From the NCBI GenBank assembly GCA_964416175.1, contig CAYQDF010000004.1, positions 8,705-72,704 of the forward strand: 64,000 nucleotides of DNA, given 5' to 3'. The position numbers were made by a program, and so were the translations under genes. Under the pieces are notes generated by a model that saw nothing but the letters and a program-made list of their open reading frames with translations, ran no database searches and was not told where the DNA came from. Origin of the DNA: CAYQDF01 sp964416175 (lineage in GTDB: Bacteria > Chloroflexota > Anaerolineae > Anaerolineales > UBA4823). Below, piece by piece: positions 1-7,505 of the stretch; the stretch's first letter is position 1, and every line of letters starts with the position of its first letter.

Positions 1-1
1 A

Positions 2-46
2 CTTCAATGGGTGCAAATATCGCGGAAGGCCATGGAAGGCAGATGA
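2..46 (+). CDS. 3' end of a probable CoA-transferase alpha subunit (partial)
   Basis: An open frame enters from the left edge and stops at TGA 44-46, overlapping the ATG of the next gene in an ATGA arrangement. Family I CoA-transferases are usually encoded as adjacent alpha and beta genes, so this is inferred to be the last 14 codons of the alpha subunit. Only 14 residues are visible and none is diagnostic; the call rests on context. Confidence 0.35.
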   Translation, partial: LQWVQISRKAMEGR

Positions 47-816
47 CTTCCTATACACCATCAGAACTCATGACTATCAACGCCGCTCGCCTGCTGCGTG
101 ACGGCGACGTGGTGTTCGTCGGCGTGGGGCTGCCGAACCTGGCCTGCAACCTGGCCCGGCGCACGCACGCCCCGAATCTGGTGATGATCTATGAGGCTGG
201 CGTCATCGGCGCCCAGCCCGCGCGGCTGCCCCTCTCTATCGGCGACCCGACCCTGGTCAGCGGCTCGCTGGCGGTGTGCAGCATGTACGACATCTTCGCC
301 CTCTACCTCCAGCGCGGCAACATCGACGTCGGCTTCCTGGGCGGGGCGCAGATCGACCGCTTCGGCAACATCAACGCTACCGTGATCGGAGACTACGCGC
401 ATCCCAAGGTGCGCCTGCCCGGTTCCGGCGGCTCGATGGAGATCGCCGCCTGGGCGAACCGCTGCTACATCATGACCCCCCACCAGGCGCGGCGCTTCCC
501 TGAGAAGGTCGACTTCCGCACCTCCGCCGGCTTCCTGGGCGGGCGCGCCGAGCGCACGGCCGCAGCCCTGCGCGGCGCCGGCCCCCTGGCCGTCGTCACG
601 GATCTCGGCATCCTCGAGCCGGACCAGACCGGCGAGCTGGTGCTGACGGGTTTGCACCCCGGCAAGACCATCGAGATGGCTCGGCAGAACACCGGCTGGG
701 AACTCAAGGTCGTCCCGGATCTCAAAGTAACCGAACCACCGGCAGCCGAGGAGCTGCGGATCCTGCGGGAGGAGCTGGATCCGCAGGGGATATACCTTAA
801 AGGGGAACGGGGATAA
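43..816 (+). CDS. CoA-transferase family I, beta subunit (glutaconate / 3-oxoadipate CoA-transferase type)
   Basis: 257 aa. The protein would form a heteromer with the alpha subunit and move CoA between an acyl-CoA and a carboxylic acid. The start at 43 is chosen because GGAAGG lies just upstream, the product then begins at the usual point of the family, and the ATG overlaps the upstream stop. Family features are the N-terminal GDVVFVGVG segment, the YEAGVIG motif with Glu51 matching the catalytic glutamate of the glutaconate CoA-transferase beta subunit, and the GFLGGAQID and GSGG segments. The substrate cannot be assigned. The last codons run into a purine-rich repeat at 801-830, so the C-terminal KGERG may be repeat-derived. 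Confidence 0.85.
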   Translation: MTSYTPSELMTINAARLLRDGDVVFVGVGLPNLACNLARRTHAPNLVMIYEAGVIGAQPARLPLSIGDPTLVSGSLAVCSMYDIFALYLQRGNIDVGFLGGAQIDRFGNINATVIGDYAHPKVRLPGSGGSMEIAAWANRCYIMTPHQARRFPEKVDFRTSAGFLGGRAERTAAALRGAGPLAVVTDLGILEPDQTGELVLTGLHPGKTIEMARQNTGWELKVVPDLKVTEPPAAEELRILREELDPQGIYLKGERG

Positions 817-830
817 GGGAACAGGGGCAG
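801..830 (+). repeat. Purine-rich dispersed short repeat (GGGAACAGGGG type)
   Basis: A G-rich stretch spans the stop codon of the CoA-transferase gene. Its core GGGAACAGGGG recurs in inverted form at 1830-1858, just before the permease start, and in degenerate form at 41690-41712. The positions suggest a small mobile or slippage-derived intergenic repeat. No terminal repeats or coding capacity are seen. Confidence 0.4.
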
Positions 831-868
831 TGGTTCGAACAGCCACATTCTCTATCCACTGAAAATCG

Positions 869-1792
869 ATGGCCGAACAGCTGGCGCGCCGCCCTCTCCT
901 CCACCGCCTCTTCCTCACCCCCGGCGAGCCGCGTCTGCGCGCTGGCTGGCGGCTGATCCTTCAATCTGCCCTGCTGGTCGTCTGCCTGCTCGTCTTCCAG
1001 TTCCCTGCCGTGCTGGTCCTCAGCCGCCTGGGGCGGATCTCCAGCCCGGTCCCCCTGATCACATCGGCTCTGATCTCCTCCCTGGCGATCACTGTGTCTG
1101 TTTTCGTCGCCCGGCGCGCCCTCGACCGGCGCTCCCTCGCCAGCCTCGGGTTGAATTGGAACCGCAGCGCGTTGCTCGATGGGGTTTTCGGATTTGCCTT
1201 GACCGCTTTGATGATGGGGCTGATCTTCCTCCTCCTGTGGGGGGCCGGATGGCTACGGGTGTCCGCTTTTGCCTGGGAGAATCAGGGCTGGTTTCTTGCT
1301 CTCCTCTCGACCGGCCTCATGTTGCTCATCTTTACTCTGATTGGCTGGCAGGAGGAGCTGCTCGCCCGCGGCTACTGGCTCCAGAACCTGGGCGACGGGA
1401 TTAACCTGCGCTGGGGCGTTCTGCTCTCCTCGGCGCTGTTCGCCCTGGCGCATTCCGCGAACCCCCACGCTTCGTGGGAGGCGATCATGGGTCTGTTCCT
1501 CTCCGGGCTTTTCCTGGCATACGGCTACCTGCGCAGCGAGCAGCTGTGGCTCCCGGTTGGCCTGCATCTGGGGTGGAACTTCTTTGAGGGCGTGGTTTTC
1601 GGCTTCCCGGTCAGCGGGGTGACCTTCTTCCAGCTGGTCCACACCCGGGTCGGCGGGCCGCCGCTCGTCACTGGCGGGGCATTCGGCCCGGAGGCCGGGC
1701 TGGTGCAGCTCCCCGCGCTGCTGGTCGGCGCGGTCTTTATCCATCTCTATACAAGGAGTCGAAAAATGCAGAGGACAGGGGAAAAAGGGTAA
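869..1792 (+). CDS. CPBP family intramembrane glutamic endopeptidase (CAAX protease-like)
   Basis: 307 aa integral membrane protein with about eight hydrophobic segments. The three CPBP/Rce1 motifs are in order: EELLARG (the EExxxR motif), FALAHS (FxxxH type) and HLGWN (HxxxN/B type). This is the catalytic set of the family, which includes Rce1 and bacterial immunity or processing proteases. No Shine-Dalgarno sequence is visible before the ATG. The gene follows the CoA-transferase by 52 bases and precedes a lactate permease; neither neighbour suggests a substrate. Confidence 0.85.
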   Translation: MAEQLARRPLLHRLFLTPGEPRLRAGWRLILQSALLVVCLLVFQFPAVLVLSRLGRISSPVPLITSALISSLAITVSVFVARRALDRRSLASLGLNWNRSALLDGVFGFALTALMMGLIFLLLWGAGWLRVSAFAWENQGWFLALLSTGLMLLIFTLIGWQEELLARGYWLQNLGDGINLRWGVLLSSALFALAHSANPHASWEAIMGLFLSGLFLAYGYLRSEQLWLPVGLHLGWNFFEGVVFGFPVSGVTFFQLVHTRVGGPPLVTGGAFGPEAGLVQLPALLVGAVFIHLYTRSRKMQRTGEKG

Positions 1793-1829
1793 TGTGGCTA
1801 GGATAATCCTTCCAAGACAACGAGGGTCT

Positions 1830-1858
1830 GCCCCTCCCCCCTGATCCCTGTTCCCTAC
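1830..1858 (-). repeat. Inverted copy of the short purine-rich repeat
   Basis: On the minus strand this segment reads GGGAACAGGGATCAGGG followed by more G, closely resembling 801-830. It occupies the place where a ribosome binding site for the permease gene would be expected; none is seen there. Confidence 0.35.
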
Positions 1859-1864
1859 GCCCAT

Positions 1865-3391
1865 ATGACCTTCCTCCTCGCCTTCATCCCGATTGCATTG
1901 ATCCTTGCGCTGATGGTCGGACTACGCTGGGGGGCAGCGCGGGCAGGCGGAGCGGGTTACCTGAGCGCCCTGCTGATTGCGATCCTCGCCTTCGGCGCGG
2001 GTCCAGAGTTGCTCGGGTATGCGCACACCCGGGCTCTGCTGCTCAGTCTGGACGTGCTCTACATTATCTGGGCTGCCTTCCTGCTCTACCGGGTTGCCGA
2101 CGAAGCCGGAGCGATCCGGTCCATCGGTCAGGCGCTTCCCCACCTGACCGCCGACCAGGGAATGCAGGCCCTGGTCATCGGCTGGGTCTTCGCCTCTTTC
2201 CTGCAGGGTGTGGGAGGGTTCGGCGTCCCGGTGGCGGTGATCGCTCCTATCCTGGTCGGCCTGGGCTTCACGCCGATACTGGCGGTGGTGATCCCTTCCC
2301 TGGGGCACGGTTGGGCGGTCACATTCGGGTCGTTGGGGTCTTCCTTCCAAGCCCTGATGGCCTCTACCGGCCTGTCGGCAGAGATCCTGGCTCCCCCGTC
2401 GGCGCTGTTTCTGAGCGTCTCCGGCCTGCTGACCGGGCTGCTCGTCGCCCACGCCGCGGAGGGCTGGTCTGCCGTGCGCCGGCTCGCGCTGCCGATCGCC
2501 GTATTTGGGATCGTGATGGGTGCAGTGCAGTACGCCGCGGCTACCGCCGGACTGTGGAACATCGCCGCCTTCTGCGCCGGGGTCGCGGGACTGCTCCTCG
2601 CGGTGCCGCTGGCCCGGCGGTTCCGCGGCCAACCGGGAGAGGCTAGGTCGCTGGACCGGCGCGGATTGGGGTTCGCCGTCTCCGGCTATCTCGTGCTGAT
2701 CGCCGTCACCCTTGCGGTACAGCTGATCCAGCCCTTTAACGAATTTCTGGGTCAGGTGGCGATCCGGGTAGATTTTCCGGAAGTGCGCACGGCGCTCGGC
2801 CACGTCACCCCGGCTGGCCCGGGCAGAACGATCCCGGTCTTCCGGCACGCCGGCGCGATCCTGGCTTTTTCGTCATTCCTGGCTTATCTCATATACTGGT
2901 GCGCTGGCCTGTATTCCCCCGGTGCTGCCGGGCGCATCCTCTCCGGCACTTTGAGAAAGGTGATGTCGTCCAGTGTCAGCATCGCCTCGATGGTGGCGAT
3001 GGCGGTCATCATGGAGAACTCCGGGATGACCGAGGCGATGGCGCGTGGCCTGGCGGGCGGCGTGGAGCGGTTGTATCCCCTGGTCGCTCCGTGGATTGGC
3101 GCACTGGGGGCGTTCATGACCGGCAGCAACACCAACTCCAATGTCGTCTTCGGTGCTTTGCAGCTGCGCACGGCCCAGATCCTGGGCTACACTGCAACGG
3201 TCATCCTTGGAGGGCACACGGCGGGTGCCGCGCTGGCCTCGGTCATTGCCCCCACCAAGGTTGTGGTCGGCGCGAGCACAGCCGGCATGGCCGGGAAGGA
3301 AGGCGATATCCTGCGCAGGTTGATCGGCTACACAGCGCTGCTAGTCGCTTTGATCAGCCTGCTGACCCTGCTGGCGTTGTGGTTCGCCTGA
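1865..3391 (+). CDS. lctP: L-lactate permease family transporter
   Basis: 508 aa with 12-14 hydrophobic segments over its whole length. It belongs to the LctP/GlcA family, which moves L-lactate or glycolate with protons. Supporting segments are the FLQGVGGFGVPVAV region near residues 115-130, the GHGWAVTFGSLGSSF region, and the C-terminal GAFMTGSNTNSN segment, which is the most characteristic stretch of the family. The length is close to the usual 530-550 aa. A 60-aa membrane protein starts 19 bases downstream and is probably cotranscribed. No ribosome binding site is visible; the upstream bases belong to a short repeat. Confidence 0.88.
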   Translation: MTFLLAFIPIALILALMVGLRWGAARAGGAGYLSALLIAILAFGAGPELLGYAHTRALLLSLDVLYIIWAAFLLYRVADEAGAIRSIGQALPHLTADQGMQALVIGWVFASFLQGVGGFGVPVAVIAPILVGLGFTPILAVVIPSLGHGWAVTFGSLGSSFQALMASTGLSAEILAPPSALFLSVSGLLTGLLVAHAAEGWSAVRRLALPIAVFGIVMGAVQYAAATAGLWNIAAFCAGVAGLLLAVPLARRFRGQPGEARSLDRRGLGFAVSGYLVLIAVTLAVQLIQPFNEFLGQVAIRVDFPEVRTALGHVTPAGPGRTIPVFRHAGAILAFSSFLAYLIYWCAGLYSPGAAGRILSGTLRKVMSSSVSIASMVAMAVIMENSGMTEAMARGLAGGVERLYPLVAPWIGALGAFMTGSNTNSNVVFGALQLRTAQILGYTATVILGGHTAGAALASVIAPTKVVVGASTAGMAGKEGDILRRLIGYTALLVALISLLTLLALWFA

Positions 3392-3410
3392 ATCCGAGCA
3401 AGGGATTGCC

Positions 3411-3593
3411 ATGGCAACCCTGAAGAACACCCTCCGCAAACGGCAGTTCCAGCTGCACTTGGTGGCGCTGCTGCTCATGTTCGCCCCGGCGGCGGGGACG
3501 TACTTCGCCGCACGGAGCGGCGCCGACTCCATGGTCTGGGCGCTCATCGTCATCGTGATCCTCGGCAACCTGGTGGCAGTGGTGGTGCCCTGA
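3411..3593 (+). CDS. Small two-helix membrane protein downstream of lactate permease
   Basis: 60 aa. A basic N-terminus (TLKNTLRKRQ) is followed by two hydrophobic segments at about residues 15-33 and 42-59, separated by a short polar loop. The start lies 19 bases after the permease stop, with AGCAAGGG as a weak ribosome binding site. The position suggests a permease accessory subunit, but no family is recognised. The hydrophobic pattern and operon spacing support it as a real gene. Confidence 0.55.
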   Translation: MATLKNTLRKRQFQLHLVALLLMFAPAAGTYFAARSGADSMVWALIVIVILGNLVAVVVP

Positions 3594-3693
3594 TCGGAAA
3601 CGAAACGGGTTGCAAATTCCTTGGGATAATTTCAGATATGGGCAGCCCCGAAGTTGTTATCATTAGTCTTTCTACGTAATCTTCGAGCCCTTA

Positions 3694-4896
3694 ATGGTTC
3701 AAACCGAACATCTTTCCGGGATGACAATGGTGGAATTGACCAACAGGTTTATAGACCACTTCGGATCGCGGCCCGAGCTGGTCGCCCGGGCGCCAGGGCG
3801 CGTCAACCTGCTGGGAGAGCACGTCGATTACAATGCCGGGCCGGTCCTGCCCGCCGCAATTGACCGCGCGGTGAGCCTGGCCGCCCGACGGAACGAGGAT
3901 GGCATTGTCCGCCTCTACGCCCTCGACCTCGCCGAGGATGTGCAGTTCGACCTGGCAGACCTGGACGCGAAAATCGACGTGGAGGGGAGAGCTTTACCCG
4001 GCTGGGCGCGTTACCCCGCCGGGGTGGTTTGGGCGCTGGTGAAGAAAGGCCTGGCGGTGACCGGTCTCGACGGGGTCTTCACCTCCGATGTGCCGATCGG
4101 AGCCGGATTGAGTTCGTCCGCAGCCCTGGAGACCGCTTTCGCCGTCACCTGGCAGCAGATGGGAGGCTGGGAGGTCGACCGCATGACCCTGGCGCGGCTC
4201 TGCCAGCGCGCTGAGAACGAATATGTGGGTGTGAACTGCGGGCTGATGGACCAGTTTGCCAGCGCCCACGGCGTGGCGGGCCACGCGCTGTATTTCGACA
4301 CCCGCAGCCTGGAGTGGGAAGCCCTGCCTCTGCCACAAGAGGCGTTACTGGTGGTCGCCGACTCGGGAGTACGCCGCAGCCTGGCTGTTTCCGGCTACAA
4401 CGAGCGCCGGGCGGCTTGCGAGCAGGCAGTGGCGCTGCTCAAGACTTTCCTCCCCCATATTGAGAGCCTGCGCGACGTCTCCCCGACCGAGTTCGCCGCG
4501 CTGAGCGAATACCTGCCCGAGTCAACCCGCCGCCGCGCAGAGCACGTGGTCAAGGAGATCGCCCGCGTCCAGTCGGCGGCCGTCGCCTTGCGCAACGACG
4601 ACCGCCAGTCCTTTGGGGCGTTGATGTACGCCGGGCATGCCAGCCTGCGCGACCTGTACGAGGTCAGCACGCCGGAGTTGGATGCCCTGGTCGAGATCTC
4701 GCGAGGCTTGCCAGGCTGCATCGGGGCGCGCCTGACCGGGGCCGGCTTCGGCGGATGCACAGTCAACCTGGTGGAGGCAGGCGCTGCTGACGATTTTATC
4801 GAGGGGCTGACCGCGGGGTACCGGGAGTTAACAGGCCGCCAGGCGCAAGTCTACCTGTGCCAAGCGAGCCAGGGGGCTGAGGCAACGTTGATTTAG
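3694..4896 (+). CDS. galK: Galactokinase
   Basis: 400 aa GHMP kinase that phosphorylates galactose at C1 with ATP (Leloir pathway, cytoplasm). The galactokinase signature GRVNLLGEHVDYN lies near residue 36, the ATP-binding motif GAGLSSSAALE near 131, and GAGFGGCTVNL near 349. The Glu-His-x-Asp-Tyr of the signature contacts the sugar. In-frame ATGs at 3694, 3721 and 3727 are all possible starts and none has a good ribosome binding site; the later ones give a length nearer the family norm of 380-395 aa. No galT or galE is nearby, so the gene stands alone. Confidence 0.93.
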   Translation: MVQTEHLSGMTMVELTNRFIDHFGSRPELVARAPGRVNLLGEHVDYNAGPVLPAAIDRAVSLAARRNEDGIVRLYALDLAEDVQFDLADLDAKIDVEGRALPGWARYPAGVVWALVKKGLAVTGLDGVFTSDVPIGAGLSSSAALETAFAVTWQQMGGWEVDRMTLARLCQRAENEYVGVNCGLMDQFASAHGVAGHALYFDTRSLEWEALPLPQEALLVVADSGVRRSLAVSGYNERRAACEQAVALLKTFLPHIESLRDVSPTEFAALSEYLPESTRRRAEHVVKEIARVQSAAVALRNDDRQSFGALMYAGHASLRDLYEVSTPELDALVEISRGLPGCIGARLTGAGFGGCTVNLVEAGAADDFIEGLTAGYRELTGRQAQVYLCQASQGAEATLI

Positions 4897-4911
4897 GAAC
4901 GAATCCACATC

Positions 4912-7347
4912 TCACACCGTCCTCAGCTTCGCCACGGTCACCCCATCGCCCCCTTCTTTTTCTCCGCCCGCTTCGAAGGACGCGACGTGCGGGTGCGCGC
5001 CCAGGGACTCCCGCACCGCCTGGCGCAACTTTCCCGTCCCCTTGCCGTGGATGACGCGCACGAAGGGCAGACCCGCCAGGAACGCCGCGTCCAGGTAGCG
5101 CTCCATGGCGCTCAGGGCTTCGTCGGCGCGCTGGCCGCGCAGGTCCAGCTCCACACCCGGGGAGGCAAGCAAGAAGCTCTCCGGCGCGCTCCCGGCTCCC
5201 GGCGGTTCCTCAACGCCAGGCCGCCTGCGCCGCGCCGGTTTCGCCTCTGCTTCCGCCTCCTCTCCGACCAGCGTAACTTCCGCCAGGCGCGTCCGCACGC
5301 GCAGCGACCCCACCTGCACCTCGACCTCCTCCTCGCTCAGGGCCGAGACCACGCCCTGCGTGTCGAGCGAACGCAGCCGCACCCGGTCGCCCAGGCGGAT
5401 AGGGCGCACTGCCTCGGTCTCCTGGATCACCGGGGGCTTCCTAACGACCGGTTCCAAGACGATGTCTTCCAGCTCTTCAATCTGCTCTTCGATCGGCTGC
5501 AAGACCTCCAGAGGCTGGCGGGTGCCCGCCAGGGCGCGGCGGGCGGCTTCCAATTCCGCCCTCAATTCTTCGACCTGTCGGGCGGCCTCGGCGCGCGCCT
5601 CCTCCAGGACGGCCCGCCGTTCGTCTTCAATGCGCTCCAGCCGGACAGCCAGATCGGCGCGCAGGCGTTCCACCTCCTGGCGCGCCTGCTCGGCCGCGGC
5701 GCGGGCCTGGTAAGCGAGATCCCGCTGCCGGTGGATCTCGTCCAGCAAGTCCTCCACCCGCAGGTCCTCCGGGCTGAGCTCGGCCCGCGCCGCGGCGATG
5801 ATCGACTCCGGCATCCCCAGGCGCTGGGCGATCGCCAGGGCGTTCGAGCGGCCGGGCAGCCCGATCGTCAGGCGGAAGGTTGGCTGGAGGGTCTCCAGGT
5901 CGAACTCGACGCTGGCGTTGACCACTCCCTGTTTGGCATGGGCGTAAGCCTTCAACTCAGGGTGGTGGGTGGTGACCAGCGTCGTGATCCTGCGCTCGAG
6001 CAGGTGGGAGAGCAGGGCGCGCGCCAGCGCCGCCCCCTCCTGCGGGTCGGTCCCCGCCCCCAGCTCATCCAGGATGACCAGCGACTGGCTATCCGCCTTA
6101 TCCAGGATGCGCACGATGTTCATGACGTGCCCCGAGAAAGTCGAGAGCGACTGCTCGATCGACTGCTCGTCGCCGATGTCTGCGTAGACGGAATCGAAAA
6201 TGCTGATCTCCGAACCAGGTTCGGCCGGGATGTGCAACCCAGACTGGGCCATGAGCGCCAGCAGGCCAGCGGTCTTCAAGGTGACCGTCTTGCCCCCCGT
6301 GTTCGGGCCGGTGATCACCAGGGCATAGGTCTGAGCGTCCAGGTCCAGGTCGACCGGGACGACCGTCTTGGGGTCTAGCAGAGGATGCCGCGCGCCGAAC
6401 AACCGGATCACACTGCCGGGATGGCCAGTCTTTCTCTCCCGGGTCCCTCGACCCTTCGGAAAGGCGTGCAGGGCCGGCTCGCTGGCCTGGATCGCTTCGG
6501 CAAACCTGCCGCGCGCCAGCGCCAGGTCCAGCTCGGCGATCACATCCACCATTTGCAGGATCGCAACGGCATAATTCCCAATCTGGGCAGAGAGCTCCGC
6601 CAGGATGCGCCGCTCCTCGTCGCGCTCAGCCAGCTGCAGTTCGCGGTATTCGTTGTTAAGCTCGATAACACCAAATGGCTCGACGAAGAGCGTCGCGCCG
6701 GAAGCCGACTGGTCGTGGACGATCGCCCGCACGCGCCCCTTGAACTCGGCCCGCAGGGGCAGCACATAGCGTCCATCCCGCTGGGTCACCAGCGCTTCCT
6801 GCAGGTAAGGGACGATCTTCGGGTCCGAGACCATGCGCTGCATTCTGGTCAGCAGGCGGTCGTGGGCGATGCGCAGGTCGCGGCGGATGGCTGCCAGTTT
6901 GGGAGAAGCGGAGTCGAGCACCTCGCCCCGGTCAGAGATGGCCCGGGTGATGGCGTCTACCAGACCTGTTGGGGGCGCCATCTGCGCGGCGATCTCTCCC
7001 AGGGCCGGGTACTGGCCCTCCAGCCGGTCAAAGAGGCGCGCCAGATCCCGCCCGGCGACAAGCGTGGACTTCACATCCAATAGGTCTACTGGAGTCAGGA
7101 CAGCGGCGCGGGCGGCCAGATCGACAGCCTGGCGGATATCACGCGCCCCGCCGATGGTCAGGTCGGGATGAGTCTCCAGGAGCTGGACCGCCTCGCGGGT
7201 CTCCGCCTGCCTGCGGCGCGCTTCGTCGGGGTCAGGAGTCGGGCGCAGGGCGCGCGCCTTATCCGCTGAGACGGCAAACGATGCATACCCGGCCAACCGC
7301 TCCAGGATCTTGGGATACTCCAGAGTTTGCAGGGATTTATCATCCAT
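4912..7347 (-). CDS. mutS2: Endonuclease MutS2
   Basis: 811 aa. MutS2 proteins act on branched or recombination DNA and on collided ribosomes, not in classical mismatch repair. In order: a core/lever region, Walker A TGPNTGGKT near residue 342, Walker B ILDELGAGTDPQ near 421, a long charged coiled coil around 500-620, a KOW-like barrel, and a C-terminal Smr nuclease domain from about 731 with LDLRG and HGKGTG motifs. The MutS mismatch-recognition domain I is absent, as expected. The start at 7347 gives the family N-terminus (MDDKSLQTLEYPKIL). A TATAAT box ends only 10 bases upstream, so the mRNA is probably leaderless. Confidence 0.95.
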   Translation of the reverse strand: MDDKSLQTLEYPKILERLAGYASFAVSADKARALRPTPDPDEARRRQAETREAVQLLETHPDLTIGGARDIRQAVDLAARAAVLTPVDLLDVKSTLVAGRDLARLFDRLEGQYPALGEIAAQMAPPTGLVDAITRAISDRGEVLDSASPKLAAIRRDLRIAHDRLLTRMQRMVSDPKIVPYLQEALVTQRDGRYVLPLRAEFKGRVRAIVHDQSASGATLFVEPFGVIELNNEYRELQLAERDEERRILAELSAQIGNYAVAILQMVDVIAELDLALARGRFAEAIQASEPALHAFPKGRGTRERKTGHPGSVIRLFGARHPLLDPKTVVPVDLDLDAQTYALVITGPNTGGKTVTLKTAGLLALMAQSGLHIPAEPGSEISIFDSVYADIGDEQSIEQSLSTFSGHVMNIVRILDKADSQSLVILDELGAGTDPQEGAALARALLSHLLERRITTLVTTHHPELKAYAHAKQGVVNASVEFDLETLQPTFRLTIGLPGRSNALAIAQRLGMPESIIAAARAELSPEDLRVEDLLDEIHRQRDLAYQARAAAEQARQEVERLRADLAVRLERIEDERRAVLEEARAEAARQVEELRAELEAARRALAGTRQPLEVLQPIEEQIEELEDIVLEPVVRKPPVIQETEAVRPIRLGDRVRLRSLDTQGVVSALSEEEVEVQVGSLRVRTRLAEVTLVGEEAEAEAKPARRRRPGVEEPPGAGSAPESFLLASPGVELDLRGQRADEALSAMERYLDAAFLAGLPFVRVIHGKGTGKLRQAVRESLGAHPHVASFEAGGEKEGGDGVTVAKLRTV

Positions 7348-7357
7348 GTACGCTGGT

Positions 7358-7384
7358 ATTATACCCAGCTTGCGATGATATAAT
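7358..7384. promoter_or_regulatory. Divergent overlapping promoters of mutS2 and the MFS gene
   Basis: On the minus strand TATAAT occupies 7363-7358, ten bases from the mutS2 ATG. On the plus strand TGATATAAT (an extended -10) occupies 7376-7384 and would start a leader of about 115 bases for the MFS gene. Neither has a good -35 hexamer. The two -10 boxes are 15 bases apart, so RNA polymerase binding at one should interfere with the other. Confidence 0.5.
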
Positions 7385-7429
7385 ATCGCCCATGCCAGAT
7401 ATCTTTCACCCTCCCCGTTAAGTCTCACT

Positions 7430-7443
7430 AGCGCTTAAGCGCT
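7430..7443. repeat. Perfect 14-bp palindrome
   Basis: AGCGCTTAAGCGCT reads the same on both strands and lies in the leader of the MFS gene, upstream of the hairpin that covers the ribosome binding site. It could be a repressor operator or a short hairpin. Confidence 0.4.
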
Positions 7444-7454
7444 CCCGCGCCCCG

Positions 7455-7500
7455 CCTCTTCCTCCCTCTCGGAAGAAAAACCATTCACTGGAGGAAGAGG
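7455..7500 (+). promoter_or_regulatory. Hairpin that would sequester the MFS ribosome binding site
   Basis: CCTCTTCCTCC at 7455-7465 is perfectly complementary to GGAGGAAGAGG at 7490-7500, which is the ribosome binding site of the gene starting at 7506. The intervening 24 bases include GGAAG at 7471-7475, which can pair with CTTCC at 7459-7463 and give a competing hairpin that frees the site. The complementarity is directly visible; regulation is inferred. Confidence 0.5.
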
Positions 7501-7505
7501 TATTG

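Noticed and set aside
61..918. Long minus-strand open frame opposite the CoA-transferase gene
   Set aside because: High-GC antisense shadow. No motifs, biased composition, and it covers a well-supported gene.
4987..6378. 463-codon plus-strand open frame opposite mutS2
   Set aside because: Antisense shadow rich in Arg, Gln and Leu; mutS2 has intact motifs.
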